A DNA stretch of 64,000 nucleotides, from the NCBI RefSeq assembly GCF_011758645.1, contig NZ_JAAMOZ010000001.1, forward strand, positions 2,418,001 to 2,482,000, in the 5' to 3' direction. The notes under the pieces were generated by a model. The model worked only from the letters and a program-made list of their open reading frames with translations, did not search any database and was not told the DNA's origin. The stretch is from Brooklawnia cerclae. Its GTDB lineage: Bacteria > Actinomycetota > Actinomycetes > Propionibacteriales > Propionibacteriaceae. This document shows positions 52,972-61,911 of the stretch, one piece after another (within the stretch, counting starts at the first letter, position 1; every line of letters begins with the position of its first letter). Both the position numbers and the translations under genes were made by a program.

Positions 52972-53423
52972 GTTGCCTCCGAGTCCCAGGCCACCAGCGG
53001 TGTCACCGTGGCAGGTGCGGCCGGTTCACTGCCTGTCGCCTGCGATTGTGTGGTGGAGCCGACGATGGTCTTCACCTCGGACCTCGCCTGGCCGACGTCG
53101 GCGGCCGAGCCGTTGAGGTCGGCCTTGACCCCGTCGAGCTCGCGTTTGATGTCGTTGAGGTCGTTCTCCACGTCGGCCAGCAGCAGCTTGCTCACCAACG
53201 TCTTGGGGTTGAGGTCGGACGGCTTGAGATCCTTGTACTCGGGCCCCAACTCGTCCTTCAACTGGTTGGTGGCCTGGTTGGCGAAAGCCCGCACGAAGTG
53301 GACGATCCGCGCCGCCCTCCGTGATACCTCGGGAAGCTTCTCGGGCCCGAACATGATGACCGCGAGCACCAGCAGCAGCACGAACTCGGCGCTGCCGATG
53401 CCAAAGATCTCCATCGGAACCAC
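52968..53423 (-). CDS. tatB: Sec-independent translocase protein TatB
   Basis: TatB of about 151 residues: a single N-terminal transmembrane helix (FGIGSAEFVLLLVLAVIMFGPEKLPEV), an amphipathic helix and a long acidic tail. It binds twin-arginine signal peptides with TatC. GTG 53423 has a TAGCCT -10 box six bases upstream, suggesting a leaderless start; ATG 53414 is the alternative and gives a start nearer the helix. TatA and TatC are not in the window. Confidence 0.88.
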   Translation of the reverse strand: MVPMEIFGIGSAEFVLLLVLAVIMFGPEKLPEVSRRAARIVHFVRAFANQATNQLKDELGPEYKDLKPSDLNPKTLVSKLLLADVENDLNDIKRELDGVKADLNGSAADVGQARSEVKTIVGSTTQSQATGSEPAAPATVTPLVAWDSEAT

Positions 53424-53486
53424 TCTGACAGGCTAGCCCGGCAGACCGAACCTGGCCAAGAAGGGCCACCGACGCGGCCCGGCATC

Positions 53487-53538
53487 GTCAACGTGGAAAG
53501 TTGTGGTTCGACTACGCACCACAACTTTCCACGTTGAC
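53487..53538. repeat. Hairpin element A (21-bp perfect stem, ACTA loop)
   Basis: Perfect complementary arms (53487-53507 and 53518-53538, start GTCAACGTGGAAAG), then a T-C mismatch, a CG/CG inner stem and the loop ACTA. It lies between the tatB start and the dapA stop. The same arms occur, inverted, at 59394-59441. Confidence 0.85.
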
Positions 53539-53560
53539 GCTGATCTCCCCGATCCGGCGC

Positions 53561-54442
53561 TCAGAGGTCGGCGGCGTCCAGGACGGCGGCGAACGCCGCG
53601 GCCTGCTCGTCCGACGCGGGACGCAACGGCTCGCGCAGCCCGCCCACCGGGAAGCCCTGGTGCGCCAGCCCGGCCTTGACCAGCATCACGCCCTGGGTCG
53701 CGAACACCCCGGTGTACACCGGCAGCAGAGCGCGGTAGACGCGCAGGGCCTCGTCCCTGTCGCCTGCCAGCCAGGCGTCGAGCAACTGCCGGGTGCGGCG
53801 TCCGGTGAAGTGGGTCGACGTGCCGACGACGCCCACGGCGCCGACCGCGAGCAGCGGCAGCACCTTGGCGTCGTCCCCGGCGTAGTAGGCCAGGTCGGTC
53901 TGCGCCATCACCTGGGCGGACGCGACGATGTCGTTCTTGGCGTCCTTGACGCCGACGATGTTGCGGTGCCGGGCGAGTTCCAGCAGCGAGGCGGTCTCGA
54001 TGGGACGCCCGGCGCGGTGGGGAATGTCGTAGAGCACCATGGGCAGGTCGGTCGCACCGGCGAGGGTCTGGAAGTGCGCCACCAGCGCGTCCTGCGGGGG
54101 CAGCGAGTAGTACGGGGTGACCGCCAGCAGGCCGTCGGCCCCGGCCATCGCTGCCTGCCTGCAGAGTTCCACCGAGTGCGCCGTGTCGAACGTACCGACA
54201 CCGGCGAGCACCTTCGCCCGATCGCCGATGGCCTCCTTCACCGCCGAAACCAGCGCGGCCTTCTCCTCGTCCGACGTCGTCGGGGCCTCCCCCGTCGTCC
54301 CGTTCACCAGGACGCAGTCGTTGCGCTGTTCGTCCACCAGCCTGCTCGCCAGTTGCTGCGCCCGCTTGAGGTCGACGGCCCCGTCGCCATCGAGGGGCGT
54401 CACCATGGCGGTCATCAGCCGACCAAGTATCGGTTCGCTCAT
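53561..54442 (-). CDS. dapA: 4-hydroxy-tetrahydrodipicolinate synthase
   Basis: DapA, 293 residues, condenses pyruvate and aspartate semialdehyde in lysine/DAP synthesis. Seen are TAMVTPLD, VNGTTGEAPTTSDEEK, the Tyr in TPYYS, DIPHRAG and the Schiff-base Lys in VGVKDAKND. A TAGCAT box seven bases before ATG 54442 indicates a leaderless message, which favours this start over an ATG at 54460. With dapE, dapD and dapC it supplies meso-DAP or LL-DAP for the wall. Confidence 0.93.
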   Translation of the reverse strand: MSEPILGRLMTAMVTPLDGDGAVDLKRAQQLASRLVDEQRNDCVLVNGTTGEAPTTSDEEKAALVSAVKEAIGDRAKVLAGVGTFDTAHSVELCRQAAMAGADGLLAVTPYYSLPPQDALVAHFQTLAGATDLPMVLYDIPHRAGRPIETASLLELARHRNIVGVKDAKNDIVASAQVMAQTDLAYYAGDDAKVLPLLAVGAVGVVGTSTHFTGRRTRQLLDAWLAGDRDEALRVYRALLPVYTGVFATQGVMLVKAGLAHQGFPVGGLREPLRPASDEQAAAFAAVLDAADL

Positions 54443-54524
54443 GGGAACCATGCTAGGCATTCACCACCATCGCCCGTTCCTCGTCCACTCCGGCCCGGGA
54501 AGCGATCGGGCGCACCGGCACGCG

Positions 54525-55568
54525 CTATGAGGCCGATCCGCGATGGGTGCGAACCGGTCCGAGCTTGTCCTCGATCCGCGCGTAGGCGTGCCGGGCCGCG
54601 ACCTCGAGCATGTGCCCGGGCCGTTTGGTCTGTTGCTTGGCGAGGGTGAGGCGGCGGCTGGTCTCCGGGTCGATCTTCATCCCGTAACGAGCGAGAAGGT
54701 ACTTCCAGGTGATCGAGGCCGCGGCGCTCGTCGAGACCAATCCCGGCTGCACCACCTCACGCATGGTGGCCCACTTCGGACTGGTCTGGCGCCATTCGGT
54801 CTCCTCCATGTCGTTGCGGGCGTCCCACAGAAGCACCCTCTTCTTGTCGTATCTCGCGACGTGCTCGTCTCTCACCACGCTCTTGGCCTGGACGCCGATG
54901 ACCTGGCCGTCCGTCATGCGAAGGACGAGGAAGTCGACGTTGTACTTGGCGTTCCAGTCCTCGAACTGCGCCGGGGCCGCCATGACGAGATACTCGGGAT
55001 GCTTCATGCACATGTACTGGAGCGAGATGATGGTGTCGAACTCCGTCAGCAGGCCCTGCCGGAAGCCGCGGACGCCCTCGCTCTCCTTCGAGAAGTACTC
55101 GGGGTGATTCGACGCGTCACGCTGGATGTCAGCGAACTTCGCGGCCCTGAGCGCCGTCTCCGTCCAGGCGCTCCGCCAATCGGCGCTCGTGGGGCGCCGC
55201 GTCATGACCTGCGTGTGCCACTGAACGAGGACGTCGAAGGCCCATAGCTGCTCCTGGCTGAGTTGCACGAAGAAGAACTGCCCGAGACGACGGTTCCGCA
55301 GATCCTCCGAGTCGGCCGGCACGTTCTCGATGCGGCGTATGAGTTCCCCGCTCACCGGCCTGGCCTCCAGCAGGTACTGCTCCCACATGCACATCTCGTC
55401 GATCAACGCGGCGGGCACGGTCATACCCCGGAAGACCAGCCATACCACCTCTCCGTACATCGCGTTCATCTCGTGCAACGGCGCCAGGTAGCGCTCGACG
55501 AACTCGTCGGGATCGGGCTTGCGGCTGTGAAAACGCAAGTGGACATCGGTGTACGGGCGATGATGCAT
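54525..55568 (-). CDS. Uncharacterised protein with a PD-(D/E)XK-like nuclease motif
   Basis: A 347-residue protein I cannot place in a named family. The N-terminal two thirds are helical. At about residues 215-235 it has NVDFLVLRMTDGQVIGVQAKS, where Asp, the following strand and Gln-x-Lys fit the D...(E/Q)xK active site of Mrr-like restriction endonucleases. A basic C-terminus follows. It stands alone with no methyltransferase. Tandem 19-base repeats lie 75-126 bases upstream of ATG 55568. It interrupts a normally conserved core block, so an acquired defence-related gene is plausible but unproven. Confidence 0.55.
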   Translation of the reverse strand: MHHRPYTDVHLRFHSRKPDPDEFVERYLAPLHEMNAMYGEVVWLVFRGMTVPAALIDEMCMWEQYLLEARPVSGELIRRIENVPADSEDLRNRRLGQFFFVQLSQEQLWAFDVLVQWHTQVMTRRPTSADWRSAWTETALRAAKFADIQRDASNHPEYFSKESEGVRGFRQGLLTEFDTIISLQYMCMKHPEYLVMAAPAQFEDWNAKYNVDFLVLRMTDGQVIGVQAKSVVRDEHVARYDKKRVLLWDARNDMEETEWRQTSPKWATMREVVQPGLVSTSAAASITWKYLLARYGMKIDPETSRRLTLAKQQTKRPGHMLEVAARHAYARIEDKLGPVRTHRGSAS

Positions 55569-55643
55569 GGGTCGTACCCCTGGGGGTCGGTTGTATCAGA
55601 CCAGACGTGCCGCTACCGCCTAATCCATCGCGCCTCGCCCGAA

Positions 55644-55695
55644 GCGTTGCACAACAATCCATGCGTTGCACAACAGCCGATGCGTTGCGTCATGG
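55644..55695. repeat. Tandem 19-base repeats upstream of the nuclease-like gene
   Basis: Two near-identical 19-base units starting GCGTTGCACAACA and a partial third (GCGTTGCGTCATGG). They lie between the nuclease-like gene and the divergent methyltransferase and look like binding sites for a regulator or iteron-like protein. Confidence 0.7.
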
Positions 55696-55772
55696 AACAG
55701 GGTTCACGCCGGATATTAGCGACCGGTCCGGCGGAAGCCAACTCCGCGCCGAGGTACGGCTAGGCTGGCCGC

Positions 55773-56414
55773 GTGAGTGAGATCTTTCTGCTCAACGAGC
55801 GTTCGCTGGCCACCGCCGAGGACTTCGTGCCCGCACCGGAGCCGGTGCGCTCCGCACGCGACGAAGCTCTCGCCGCCGGTGCACCGACTCCGTCCAACGG
55901 GGTGACCACCGCGCTGACGTTCCTGTGCCGCGTGCTCGACGCGAAGGCCGTCGTCGAGGTCGGCACCGGCACCGGCACCTCGGGCCTGGCGATGTTCGCC
56001 GGCATGAATCCCGACGGCGTCCTCACCAGCATCGACTCGGAGGCCGATTGGCAGTTGTCGGCCAAGCAGGCGTTCGGCGCCCAGGGCATCGCCACGCGGC
56101 GGTTCCGGCTCATCCCGGGTTCGCCGCTCGACGTGCTCAACAACCTGCGCGACAGCGCTTACGATCTCGTCCTCATCAACGGCGACAAGCTCGAATACGT
56201 CGAGTACATCGCCCAGGCCGAGCGCCTGCTGCGCCGCGGCGGGGTTGTCGTCGCCAACGACGCACTGTGGCACAACCTCGTGGCCGACCCCACCGACGAG
56301 TCCGACGAGTCCGTCATCATCCGCGAGGCGCTCGCGGCCGTCACCGGCAACGACGCCTTCACCCCTGTGTTGCTGCCCCTGGGTGAGGGCCTGCTCGCAG
56401 CCGTCAGGAACTGA
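55773..56414 (+). CDS. SAM-dependent O-methyltransferase
   Basis: A 213-residue class I methyltransferase of the caffeoyl-CoA/catechol O-methyltransferase-like group. VVEVGTGTGTSGLAM is the SAM loop, SIDSEADWQ the acidic ribose contact, and DLVLINGDKLEYVEYI aligns with the metal-binding segment, with Asn in place of the usual Asp. VVANDALWHN follows. A TAGGCT box six bases before GTG 55773 implies a leaderless mRNA. From memory it corresponds to the conserved gene next to sigE in other actinobacteria, but sigE is absent here. Confidence 0.87.
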   Translation: MSEIFLLNERSLATAEDFVPAPEPVRSARDEALAAGAPTPSNGVTTALTFLCRVLDAKAVVEVGTGTGTSGLAMFAGMNPDGVLTSIDSEADWQLSAKQAFGAQGIATRRFRLIPGSPLDVLNNLRDSAYDLVLINGDKLEYVEYIAQAERLLRRGGVVVANDALWHNLVADPTDESDESVIIREALAAVTGNDAFTPVLLPLGEGLLAAVRN

Positions 56415-56426
56415 CCACCACCGGGC

Positions 56427-56464
56427 GAACGGCGCCGGCCCCCACAAGAGGGTCGGCGCCGTTC
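56427..56464. terminator. Bidirectional terminator
   Basis: An 11-bp GC-rich stem (GAACGGCGCCG and its complement) between the convergent stops of the methyltransferase and glgC. Confidence 0.75.
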
Positions 56465-56487
56465 ATCGTTGTGCGTCCCCGATGGGC

Positions 56488-57714
56488 CTATCCCGCGAGG
56501 GTGACCTCGGCGTTCTTGGGCACCACGGTCACCCCGTTGGGCGACACGTGGAAGCCGCGGGCCTCGTCCGCCTCCCGGTCGATCCCGATGTGCACCCCGT
56601 CGGCCACCACGACGTGTTTGTCGAGGATGACATTGCGCAGGATGCAGTTGCGGCCGATGCGCGCCTGGCTCATCACGATGCAGCGATCGAGGGACGCGTG
56701 GTCCTCGACCCTCACCCCCGGGCTCAGGACGCTGTGGTCGACGTCCCCACCCGAGATGATGCAGCCGCTGGTGACGATCGAGCTCTCGGCGGTGCCGTGC
56801 AGGGTGAACTTGGCACCGGGCAGTTGCATCTGCGAGGTCAGGATCGGCCAGTCGTTGTTGTAGAGGTTGAACTCCGGCACGACCGAGATGAGGTCCATGT
56901 GCGCGTCGAAGAATGCGTCGATGGTGCCGACGTCGCGCCAGTAGTTGCGGTCCTTCTCCGTGGCGCCCGGTACCTCGTTGTCGGTGAAGTCGTAGACGCC
57001 GCAGTCCCCCTTCGTGACGAAGGCGGGAATGATGTTGCCGCCCATGTCGTGCTTGGACTCCTGGTTGTGCGCATCGAACTCGAGCATGTCGACCAGGGCT
57101 TTGCGGGTGAACACGTAGTTACCCATGGACGCGAACGACTCGTCGGGCGAGTCGACCAGGCCCGGCGGGTCGGACGGCTTCTCCAGGAAGCGCTCGATGA
57201 CCCGGTCGGCGCCGGAGTCGATGATGCCGAACGCGGACGCCTCGGAGCGCGGGACGCGGATGGCGGCGACCGTCGCGTCCAGGCCGGAGTCGATATGGGC
57301 ATGGACCATCTGCATGAAGTCCATGCGGTAGATGTTGTCGGCCCCGACGACCACGATGTAGTCGGGGTCCTCGTCGTTGATCAGGTTCATCGACTGGTAG
57401 ATCGCATCGGCACTTCCCTGGAACCAGTGGGGCCCGCGACGCTGCTGGGCCGGAACCGGCGTGATGTAGTTACCGAGCATGTTCGACATGCGCCAGGCGA
57501 TCGAGATGTGTCGGTCGAGCGAATGCGACTTGTACTGGGTGAGGACCGCGACCTTGGTCAGGTTGGAGTTGACCATGTTCGACAAGGCGAAATCGATGAG
57601 CCGGTAGGTGCCCCCGAAAGGGACTGCGGGCTTGGCCCGGTCTGCAGTGAGGGGCATCAGGCGCTTCCCCTCACCGCCGGCCAGGATGATGGACAGGATC
57701 TTGGGCGTGGCCAT
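56488..57714 (-). CDS. glgC: Glucose-1-phosphate adenylyltransferase
   Basis: ADP-glucose pyrophosphorylase of 408 residues supplying ADP-glucose for glycogen or maltosyl precursors. It has [43 protein letters not shown], the EKPSDPP segment with the sugar-binding Lys, and a left-handed beta-helix C-terminus. A TAGGTT box six bases before ATG 57714 suggests a leaderless transcript. It is divergent from the glycosyltransferase glgA/glgM, the classical actinobacterial pair. Confidence 0.95.
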   Translation of the reverse strand: MATPKILSIILAGGEGKRLMPLTADRAKPAVPFGGTYRLIDFALSNMVNSNLTKVAVLTQYKSHSLDRHISIAWRMSNMLGNYITPVPAQQRRGPHWFQGSADAIYQSMNLINDEDPDYIVVVGADNIYRMDFMQMVHAHIDSGLDATVAAIRVPRSEASAFGIIDSGADRVIERFLEKPSDPPGLVDSPDESFASMGNYVFTRKALVDMLEFDAHNQESKHDMGGNIIPAFVTKGDCGVYDFTDNEVPGATEKDRNYWRDVGTIDAFFDAHMDLISVVPEFNLYNNDWPILTSQMQLPGAKFTLHGTAESSIVTSGCIISGGDVDHSVLSPGVRVEDHASLDRCIVMSQARIGRNCILRNVILDKHVVVADGVHIGIDREADEARGFHVSPNGVTVVPKNAEVTLAG

Positions 57715-57837
57715 GGCACGAACCTAGGGGGTTGAGGCTGGGACCACAAGCGAATGCGCAAATTGCCAAGACTCCGGAGCCAACGTGCCGGGTGAGGCTG
57801 ATTCCATCGGGTGCGCACGGTGTGCGAGCATCGAGGC

Positions 57838-59034
57838 ATGCGCGTTTCCGTCCTCACCCGCGAATACCCTCCTTCCATCTATGGCGGCGCCGGTGTCCAT
57901 GTGGGGCAGCTCGTCCCCCGGCTCGCACAGCTCGTCGATGTCGACGTGCAGTGCATGGGCGACGACAGGCCCGGCGCGACTGCCCACCGCGAGGAGTACC
58001 CGCCCGGCGCCAACAATGCGCTGAAGGTCTTCGGCGCCGACCTGTCGATGGTGGCGTCTCTGCCCGACGTCGACGTCGTCCACTCACACACGTGGTACGC
58101 GAACCTGGCCGGCCTGCTGGGCGGGGTCTACAAGTCGGTGCCGCACGTCATCACGGCGCACTCGCTGGAGCCGTTGCGCCCCTGGAAGCGCGAGCAGCTG
58201 GGTGGCGGGTACGAGCTGTCGAGCTGGGCCGAGCGCACCGCCTACGAGCAGGCCGACGCGATCATCGGCGTGAGCTCCGCGATGCGGGACGACATCCTGC
58301 GCTGCTACCCGCAACTCGACCCGGGCAAAGTGCACGTCGTCCTCAACGGCATCGACACCACCGAGTTCTACCTGGACGAGGCACACGATTTCTGCGATCG
58401 GTTCGGGATCGACCTCGATCGTCCCTCGGTCGTGTTCGTCGGGCGCATCACCCGCCAGAAAGGGCTCGTGCATCTGGTGAGAGCCGCCACCCGGCTGGAC
58501 GAGGGTACCCAGGTCGTGCTGATGGCCAGTTCCCCCGACACCGAGGAGATCAAGCAGGAGTTCGCGACGGCATTCGACCGGCTGAAACAGGTCAAGGGGG
58601 ACGACGCCATCTGGGTGAGCGAGATGACCCCCCGCGAAGGGGTTCGTCAGGTGCTCAGCCACGCGACCGTCTTCGCCTGCCCATCGATCTACGAGCCACT
58701 GGGCATCGTGAACCTGGAGGCCATGGCGGCGCAGACCCCGGTCGTGGCCTCGGCGGTGGGCGGCATCCCCGAGGTCGTGGCCGACGGGAAGACCGGGCTG
58801 CTCGTCGGTTACGACCCGGCGCAGGCCGACGACGCCGACTACGTGGCGCGGTTCGAGGAGGAGTTCGCCGACCGCATCAACGAGTTGACCCGCGATCCGC
58901 AGCGCGCGGCGGCCATGGGCAGAGCCGGCCGGCAGCGCTGCATCGACGAGTTCAGCTGGGAGAAGATCGCCAAGCAGACGGTCGAGGTGTACGAGGCGGC
59001 CATCGCCCGATACCACGACCGTCCCGGCCACTGA
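57838..59034 (+). CDS. GT4 glycosyltransferase, glycogen/maltose-1-phosphate synthase (GlgA/GlgM)
   Basis: A 398-residue GT-B protein of the actinobacterial GlgA/GlgM (Rv1212c-like) type that uses ADP-glucose to extend glucan or make alpha-maltose-1-phosphate. It shows TREYPPSIYGGAGVHV, HSHTWYANLAG, VGRITRQKGL and the donor motif PSIYEPLGIVNLEAMA. ATG 57838 starts at the family's conserved MRVSVLTREYPP; an upstream frame adds nine residues. GlgM and GlgA roles cannot be separated from sequence alone. Confidence 0.9.
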   Translation: MRVSVLTREYPPSIYGGAGVHVGQLVPRLAQLVDVDVQCMGDDRPGATAHREEYPPGANNALKVFGADLSMVASLPDVDVVHSHTWYANLAGLLGGVYKSVPHVITAHSLEPLRPWKREQLGGGYELSSWAERTAYEQADAIIGVSSAMRDDILRCYPQLDPGKVHVVLNGIDTTEFYLDEAHDFCDRFGIDLDRPSVVFVGRITRQKGLVHLVRAATRLDEGTQVVLMASSPDTEEIKQEFATAFDRLKQVKGDDAIWVSEMTPREGVRQVLSHATVFACPSIYEPLGIVNLEAMAAQTPVVASAVGGIPEVVADGKTGLLVGYDPAQADDADYVARFEEEFADRINELTRDPQRAAAMGRAGRQRCIDEFSWEKIAKQTVEVYEAAIARYHDRPGH

Positions 59035-59051
59035 GCCCCGCCGGATAACAC

Positions 59052-59086
59052 GGCGGGCGGGACCAACCTGAGTGGTCCCGCCCGCC
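59052..59086. terminator. Terminator after the glycosyltransferase gene
   Basis: Perfect 14-bp stem starting GGCGGGCGGGACCA with a 7-base loop, 17 bases after the stop and 27 bases from the convergent DUF3117 stop; probably bidirectional. Confidence 0.8.
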
Positions 59087-59112
59087 AAGGCCGATCGTGG
59101 GGAAGATCCGCT

Positions 59113-59280
59113 TCAGCCGACTACGCCTTTCAGGCATTCCAGCAGCGAAGCAGCCTCTTCGGCGTTGAGCTCGACCACCAACCGGCCGCCGCCATCGACG
59201 GGCACGCGCATGACGATCCCGCGGCCCTCTTTGGTGACTTCCATCGGTCCGTCGCCCGTACGCGGCTTCATCGCGGCCAT
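59113..59280 (-). CDS. DUF3117 small protein
   Basis: A 55-residue protein beginning MAAMKPRTGDGPMEV and continuing with TKEGRGIVMRVP and LVVELNAEEAASLLECL, nearly the whole DUF3117 family pattern. It is strongly conserved in actinobacteria beside glgC/glgM and has no known function. The ATG at 59280 has GAGG seven bases upstream. The gene is short enough to be missed by length-limited gene callers. Confidence 0.93.
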   Translation of the reverse strand: MAAMKPRTGDGPMEVTKEGRGIVMRVPVDGGGRLVVELNAEEAASLLECLKGVVG

Positions 59281-59393
59281 TACCATCCTCGTTTCTGTCG
59301 TCCGACGAACGTACGGATTCCATTATTCCGCATTTCGAGCACAGGCGGCAGGCTCGAAACCCGGTCCCCGGTGCCGCCGCGGGCCACCGGCAT

Positions 59394-59441
59394 CAACGTG
59401 GAAAGTTGTGGTGCGTACTCGAACCACAACTTTCCACGTTG
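59394..59441. repeat. Hairpin element B (19-bp stem, TACT/AGTA loop)
   Basis: The same arm sequence as element A (CAACGTGGAAAGTTGTGGT), in inverted orientation of the loop. Structure: 19-bp perfect stem, a G-A mismatch, CG/CG and loop TACT, which reads AGTA on the other strand. It lies between DUF3117 and the DivIVA-domain gene. Confidence 0.85.
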
Positions 59442-59456
59442 TTCGGCCGCACGCGT

Positions 59457-59840
59457 TCAGTCGCCGGGAATGTCGTCCGGATCGTCCCACCGGGGCGTGT
59501 CGTCGGCCCCCGACTGGGCGCGGCGCGGCGCCGAGAACTCGGTCGCCGCTCCGCCCTCGTCGGAGGGGGCGTCCGCCTCGGTGTTCTCATCGGGTGTTCG
59601 GCCGGTCATCTCGTCGCGCAGGCGGGCCACGAAGGCATCGACCTGATCCATGGAGTATCCACGTGTGACCACCGCGAACCGCAGGTCGTCGAGGTCGTCG
59701 GCGCGCAGTGGGCGATCCTGAGGCAGCGCGGGCACCGGCCGATCGTCCACCTGGGCGGGCATCTCACCCAACCGGCCCGCGGAGGCGACGAACGCCAGAC
59801 CGATGACGACCACGATCAGCGCGGCGAAGACCCAACCCAT
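59457..59840 (-). CDS. DivIVA-domain membrane protein
   Basis: A 127-residue protein with an N-terminal transmembrane helix (WVFAALIVVVIGLAFVA), then a DivIVA-domain motif (LRADDLDDLRFAVVTRGYSMDQVDAFVARL) and an acidic, disordered tail. A role in polar or cell-wall organisation is likely from the domain. ATG 59840 puts the helix at the start; a GTG at 59858 would overlap the dapE stop (GTGA) and is possible. It follows dapE by 14 bases. Confidence 0.82.
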   Translation of the reverse strand: MGWVFAALIVVVIGLAFVASAGRLGEMPAQVDDRPVPALPQDRPLRADDLDDLRFAVVTRGYSMDQVDAFVARLRDEMTGRTPDENTEADAPSDEGGAATEFSAPRRAQSGADDTPRWDDPDDIPGD

Positions 59841-59854
59841 GACTCCCAATCGTG

Positions 59855-60940
59855 TCACACAAGCCTGTGCGCCGGGGCGAGCCAGCGCGCGAGAGCCGCG
59901 GCACAGGCGTCGAGATCGGACACCGGGCAGAACTCGTCCACCGCGTGTGCCTTGCCCGAGTCCGCCGGGCCGAAATTCACCGCCGGAATCCCGAGGGACG
60001 AGAACCTGGCCACATCCGTCCAGCCGTACTTGGGCCGCGGCTCGCCGCCGACCGCCGCGACGAAGTCGGCCGCAGCGGGCTCGTCCAGCCCCGGACGGGC
60101 GGCGGGCGACAGGTCGAGCACGTTCAGCGTCCAGCGGTCGAACCACCGCGTCATGAGCGCGAGCGCCTCGTCGGCGGTCTTGTCGGGGGCGAAGCGGTAG
60201 TTGATCTGCACCTCGCACGAGTCGGGAATCACGTTGCCGGCCAATCCGCCCTGGATCATCGTGGCGTTGAGCCCCTCCCGGAAGACGAGCCCGTCGACCT
60301 CGACCTCGCCGCAATCGAACTCCCGTACCCGGTCGATGACCTCGGCCATGTCGTGGATGGCGTTGTGCCCGAGCCACGAGCGCGCGCTGTGCGCGGCAAG
60401 GCCGGTCGTGGTGATGTCGAAGCGCATCGTGCCCTGACAGCCACCCTCGATCAGCGCACTGGTCGGCTCCATGAGCACGGCCAGGCTCGCGCCCGCCACC
60501 CAATCGGGGTGATGGGCGACGAGGCGTCCCAGCCCGTTGGACGCGACGTCGATCTCCTCGCAGTCGTAGAAGATCCAGGTCACGTCGCGGGCGGGCGCGT
60601 CCAGGCGGCGGGCGAGCCAGAGCATGACCGTCACCCCGCCCTTCATGTCGGCGGTCCCGCGGCCGTGGACGATCACCCCGCCGGGTCCGTCGGAGACCTG
60701 ACTGGGCAGGTTGCCTGCCACGGGCACCGTGTCGAGGTGCCCGGCGATGATCACGCGCTCGGGACGTCCGAGGTTCGTACGGGCCACGACCGCGTTGCCG
60801 TCGCGGAGCACCTCGAGGTGGTCGAGCCCTCCGAGTGTGGCCTCGACCTCGTCGGCGAGCCTCGCCTCGTCCCGGCTGACCGATTCGATGTCGACGACGG
60901 CCCGGAACAGGGCGAGCAGGTTGTCGGTGGGCAATGCCAT
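59855..60940 (-). CDS. dapE: Succinyl-diaminopimelate desuccinylase
   Basis: M20 metallo-amidohydrolase, 361 residues, removing succinate from N-succinyl-LL-DAP. Motifs: IIAGHLDTVPVAGN (metal His/Asp), GRGTADMKGG (bridging Asp), YDCEEID (catalytic and metal Glu), MEPTSA (Glu) and the C-terminal GKAHAVDEFCP (His). A TAGGCT box seven bases before ATG 60940 marks a leaderless start. Confidence 0.94.
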   Translation of the reverse strand: MALPTDNLLALFRAVVDIESVSRDEARLADEVEATLGGLDHLEVLRDGNAVVARTNLGRPERVIIAGHLDTVPVAGNLPSQVSDGPGGVIVHGRGTADMKGGVTVMLWLARRLDAPARDVTWIFYDCEEIDVASNGLGRLVAHHPDWVAGASLAVLMEPTSALIEGGCQGTMRFDITTTGLAAHSARSWLGHNAIHDMAEVIDRVREFDCGEVEVDGLVFREGLNATMIQGGLAGNVIPDSCEVQINYRFAPDKTADEALALMTRWFDRWTLNVLDLSPAARPGLDEPAAADFVAAVGGEPRPKYGWTDVARFSSLGIPAVNFGPADSGKAHAVDEFCPVSDLDACAAALARWLAPAHRLV

Positions 60941-60950
60941 GACCGACAGC

Positions 60951-61187
60951 CTACGCAGGCCGGGGCGCCGGGCTGACCACCAGCAGATCCCCGACCTCGC
61001 ATCCCAGGGCCTCGCAGATGGCGGTCAGGGTCGAGAACTTGATGGCCCGAGCACGGTCGTTCTTCAGGATCGACAGGTTGACCACAGTGATGCCCACCAT
61101 GTCCGCGAGCGCGGTCAGGGTCAGGCCGCGCTCGGCCAGCAGTTCGTCCAGGCGACAATGCACCCGGCCCCCGGTCTCCACCGGCAT
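60951..61187 (-). CDS. XRE-family helix-turn-helix regulator
   Basis: A 78-residue Cro/CI-type DNA-binding protein. The helix-turn-helix covers DELLAERGLTLTALADMVGITVVNLSILKNDRARAIKFSTLTAICEALGCEVGDLL. It resembles the YozG group that pairs with DUF2975 proteins. ATG 61187 overlaps the DUF2975 stop (TGATG), so the two are cotranslated. It probably binds the twin palindromes at 61912-61942. Confidence 0.9.
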   Translation of the reverse strand: MPVETGGRVHCRLDELLAERGLTLTALADMVGITVVNLSILKNDRARAIKFSTLTAICEALGCEVGDLLVVSPAPRPA

Positions 61188-61873
61188 CAGACGAGCCCCT
61201 CCGCGTCCTCGGTCAGTTCGAGCCCGCGAGCGTAGATCGCCTGTGCCAGGGCGAGGACGACTGCCCCGAGCACCATCGGCCACACTGTGATGTCACGGAA
61301 GCTGAATGCGACCGCGAACTCCTTACGTGTCTGCCCGAGAAGGACGATCAAGAACCAGAACCGGACAACCGGTAGGACCAATCCGTAGACCACAAGCATG
61401 ATTCCGGTCCATCGCGCGTCGACCAGCGACCTGCGGGTGAACGGCTGACCGTCTTCCGCGCGGCGCAGAAGCCGCAGGACGAGCACGGCGATCACCGCCA
61501 GCACTACCCACGAGATCGCCTTCGGGCCGAGATATGCTAGCCGCTGCAGCACCGAAGGGTCGGTGACTGTGAAGATCGCCTCGCCCGTATAGACGGCAGT
61601 GGTACCGGGACCGAGCATCGGATCGTCCATCGCAGGCGCGTCGACGAGAGCGTAGGTGGTGAACCGCAGAGGTTCGCCGCCGATCCACTCGCCGATTCCC
61701 ACGACCAACCTATACAGGGGCCAAGTGGCGACGACCAGGATCACCCACATGCTCAACTTCCAGTAGTCCGACTCACCTGTCCGATAGCCCCGGAACAACC
61801 ATGAGCACTCCTCACGCGTTTGGTCGACAGTGCGCCGGAGTCGCCCGACACCTATTCCTCGCTCCCCGGCCAT
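61187..61873 (-). CDS. DUF2975 membrane protein
   Basis: A protein of about 228 residues with four transmembrane helices (about 40-60, 120-138, 155-180, 195-215) typical of DUF2975. It could sense a signal at the membrane and hold or release its XRE partner, an inference from the conserved pairing. I prefer ATG 61873, six bases after GAGGGG, over ATG 61879. Confidence 0.82.
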   Translation of the reverse strand: MAGERGIGVGRLRRTVDQTREECSWLFRGYRTGESDYWKLSMWVILVVATWPLYRLVVGIGEWIGGEPLRFTTYALVDAPAMDDPMLGPGTTAVYTGEAIFTVTDPSVLQRLAYLGPKAISWVVLAVIAVLVLRLLRRAEDGQPFTRRSLVDARWTGIMLVVYGLVLPVVRFWFLIVLLGQTRKEFAVAFSFRDITVWPMVLGAVVLALAQAIYARGLELTEDAEGLV

Positions 61874-61911
61874 ACCCATCCCCTCGTGCCGCCCGCGGCT
61901 TCCGACATGCG

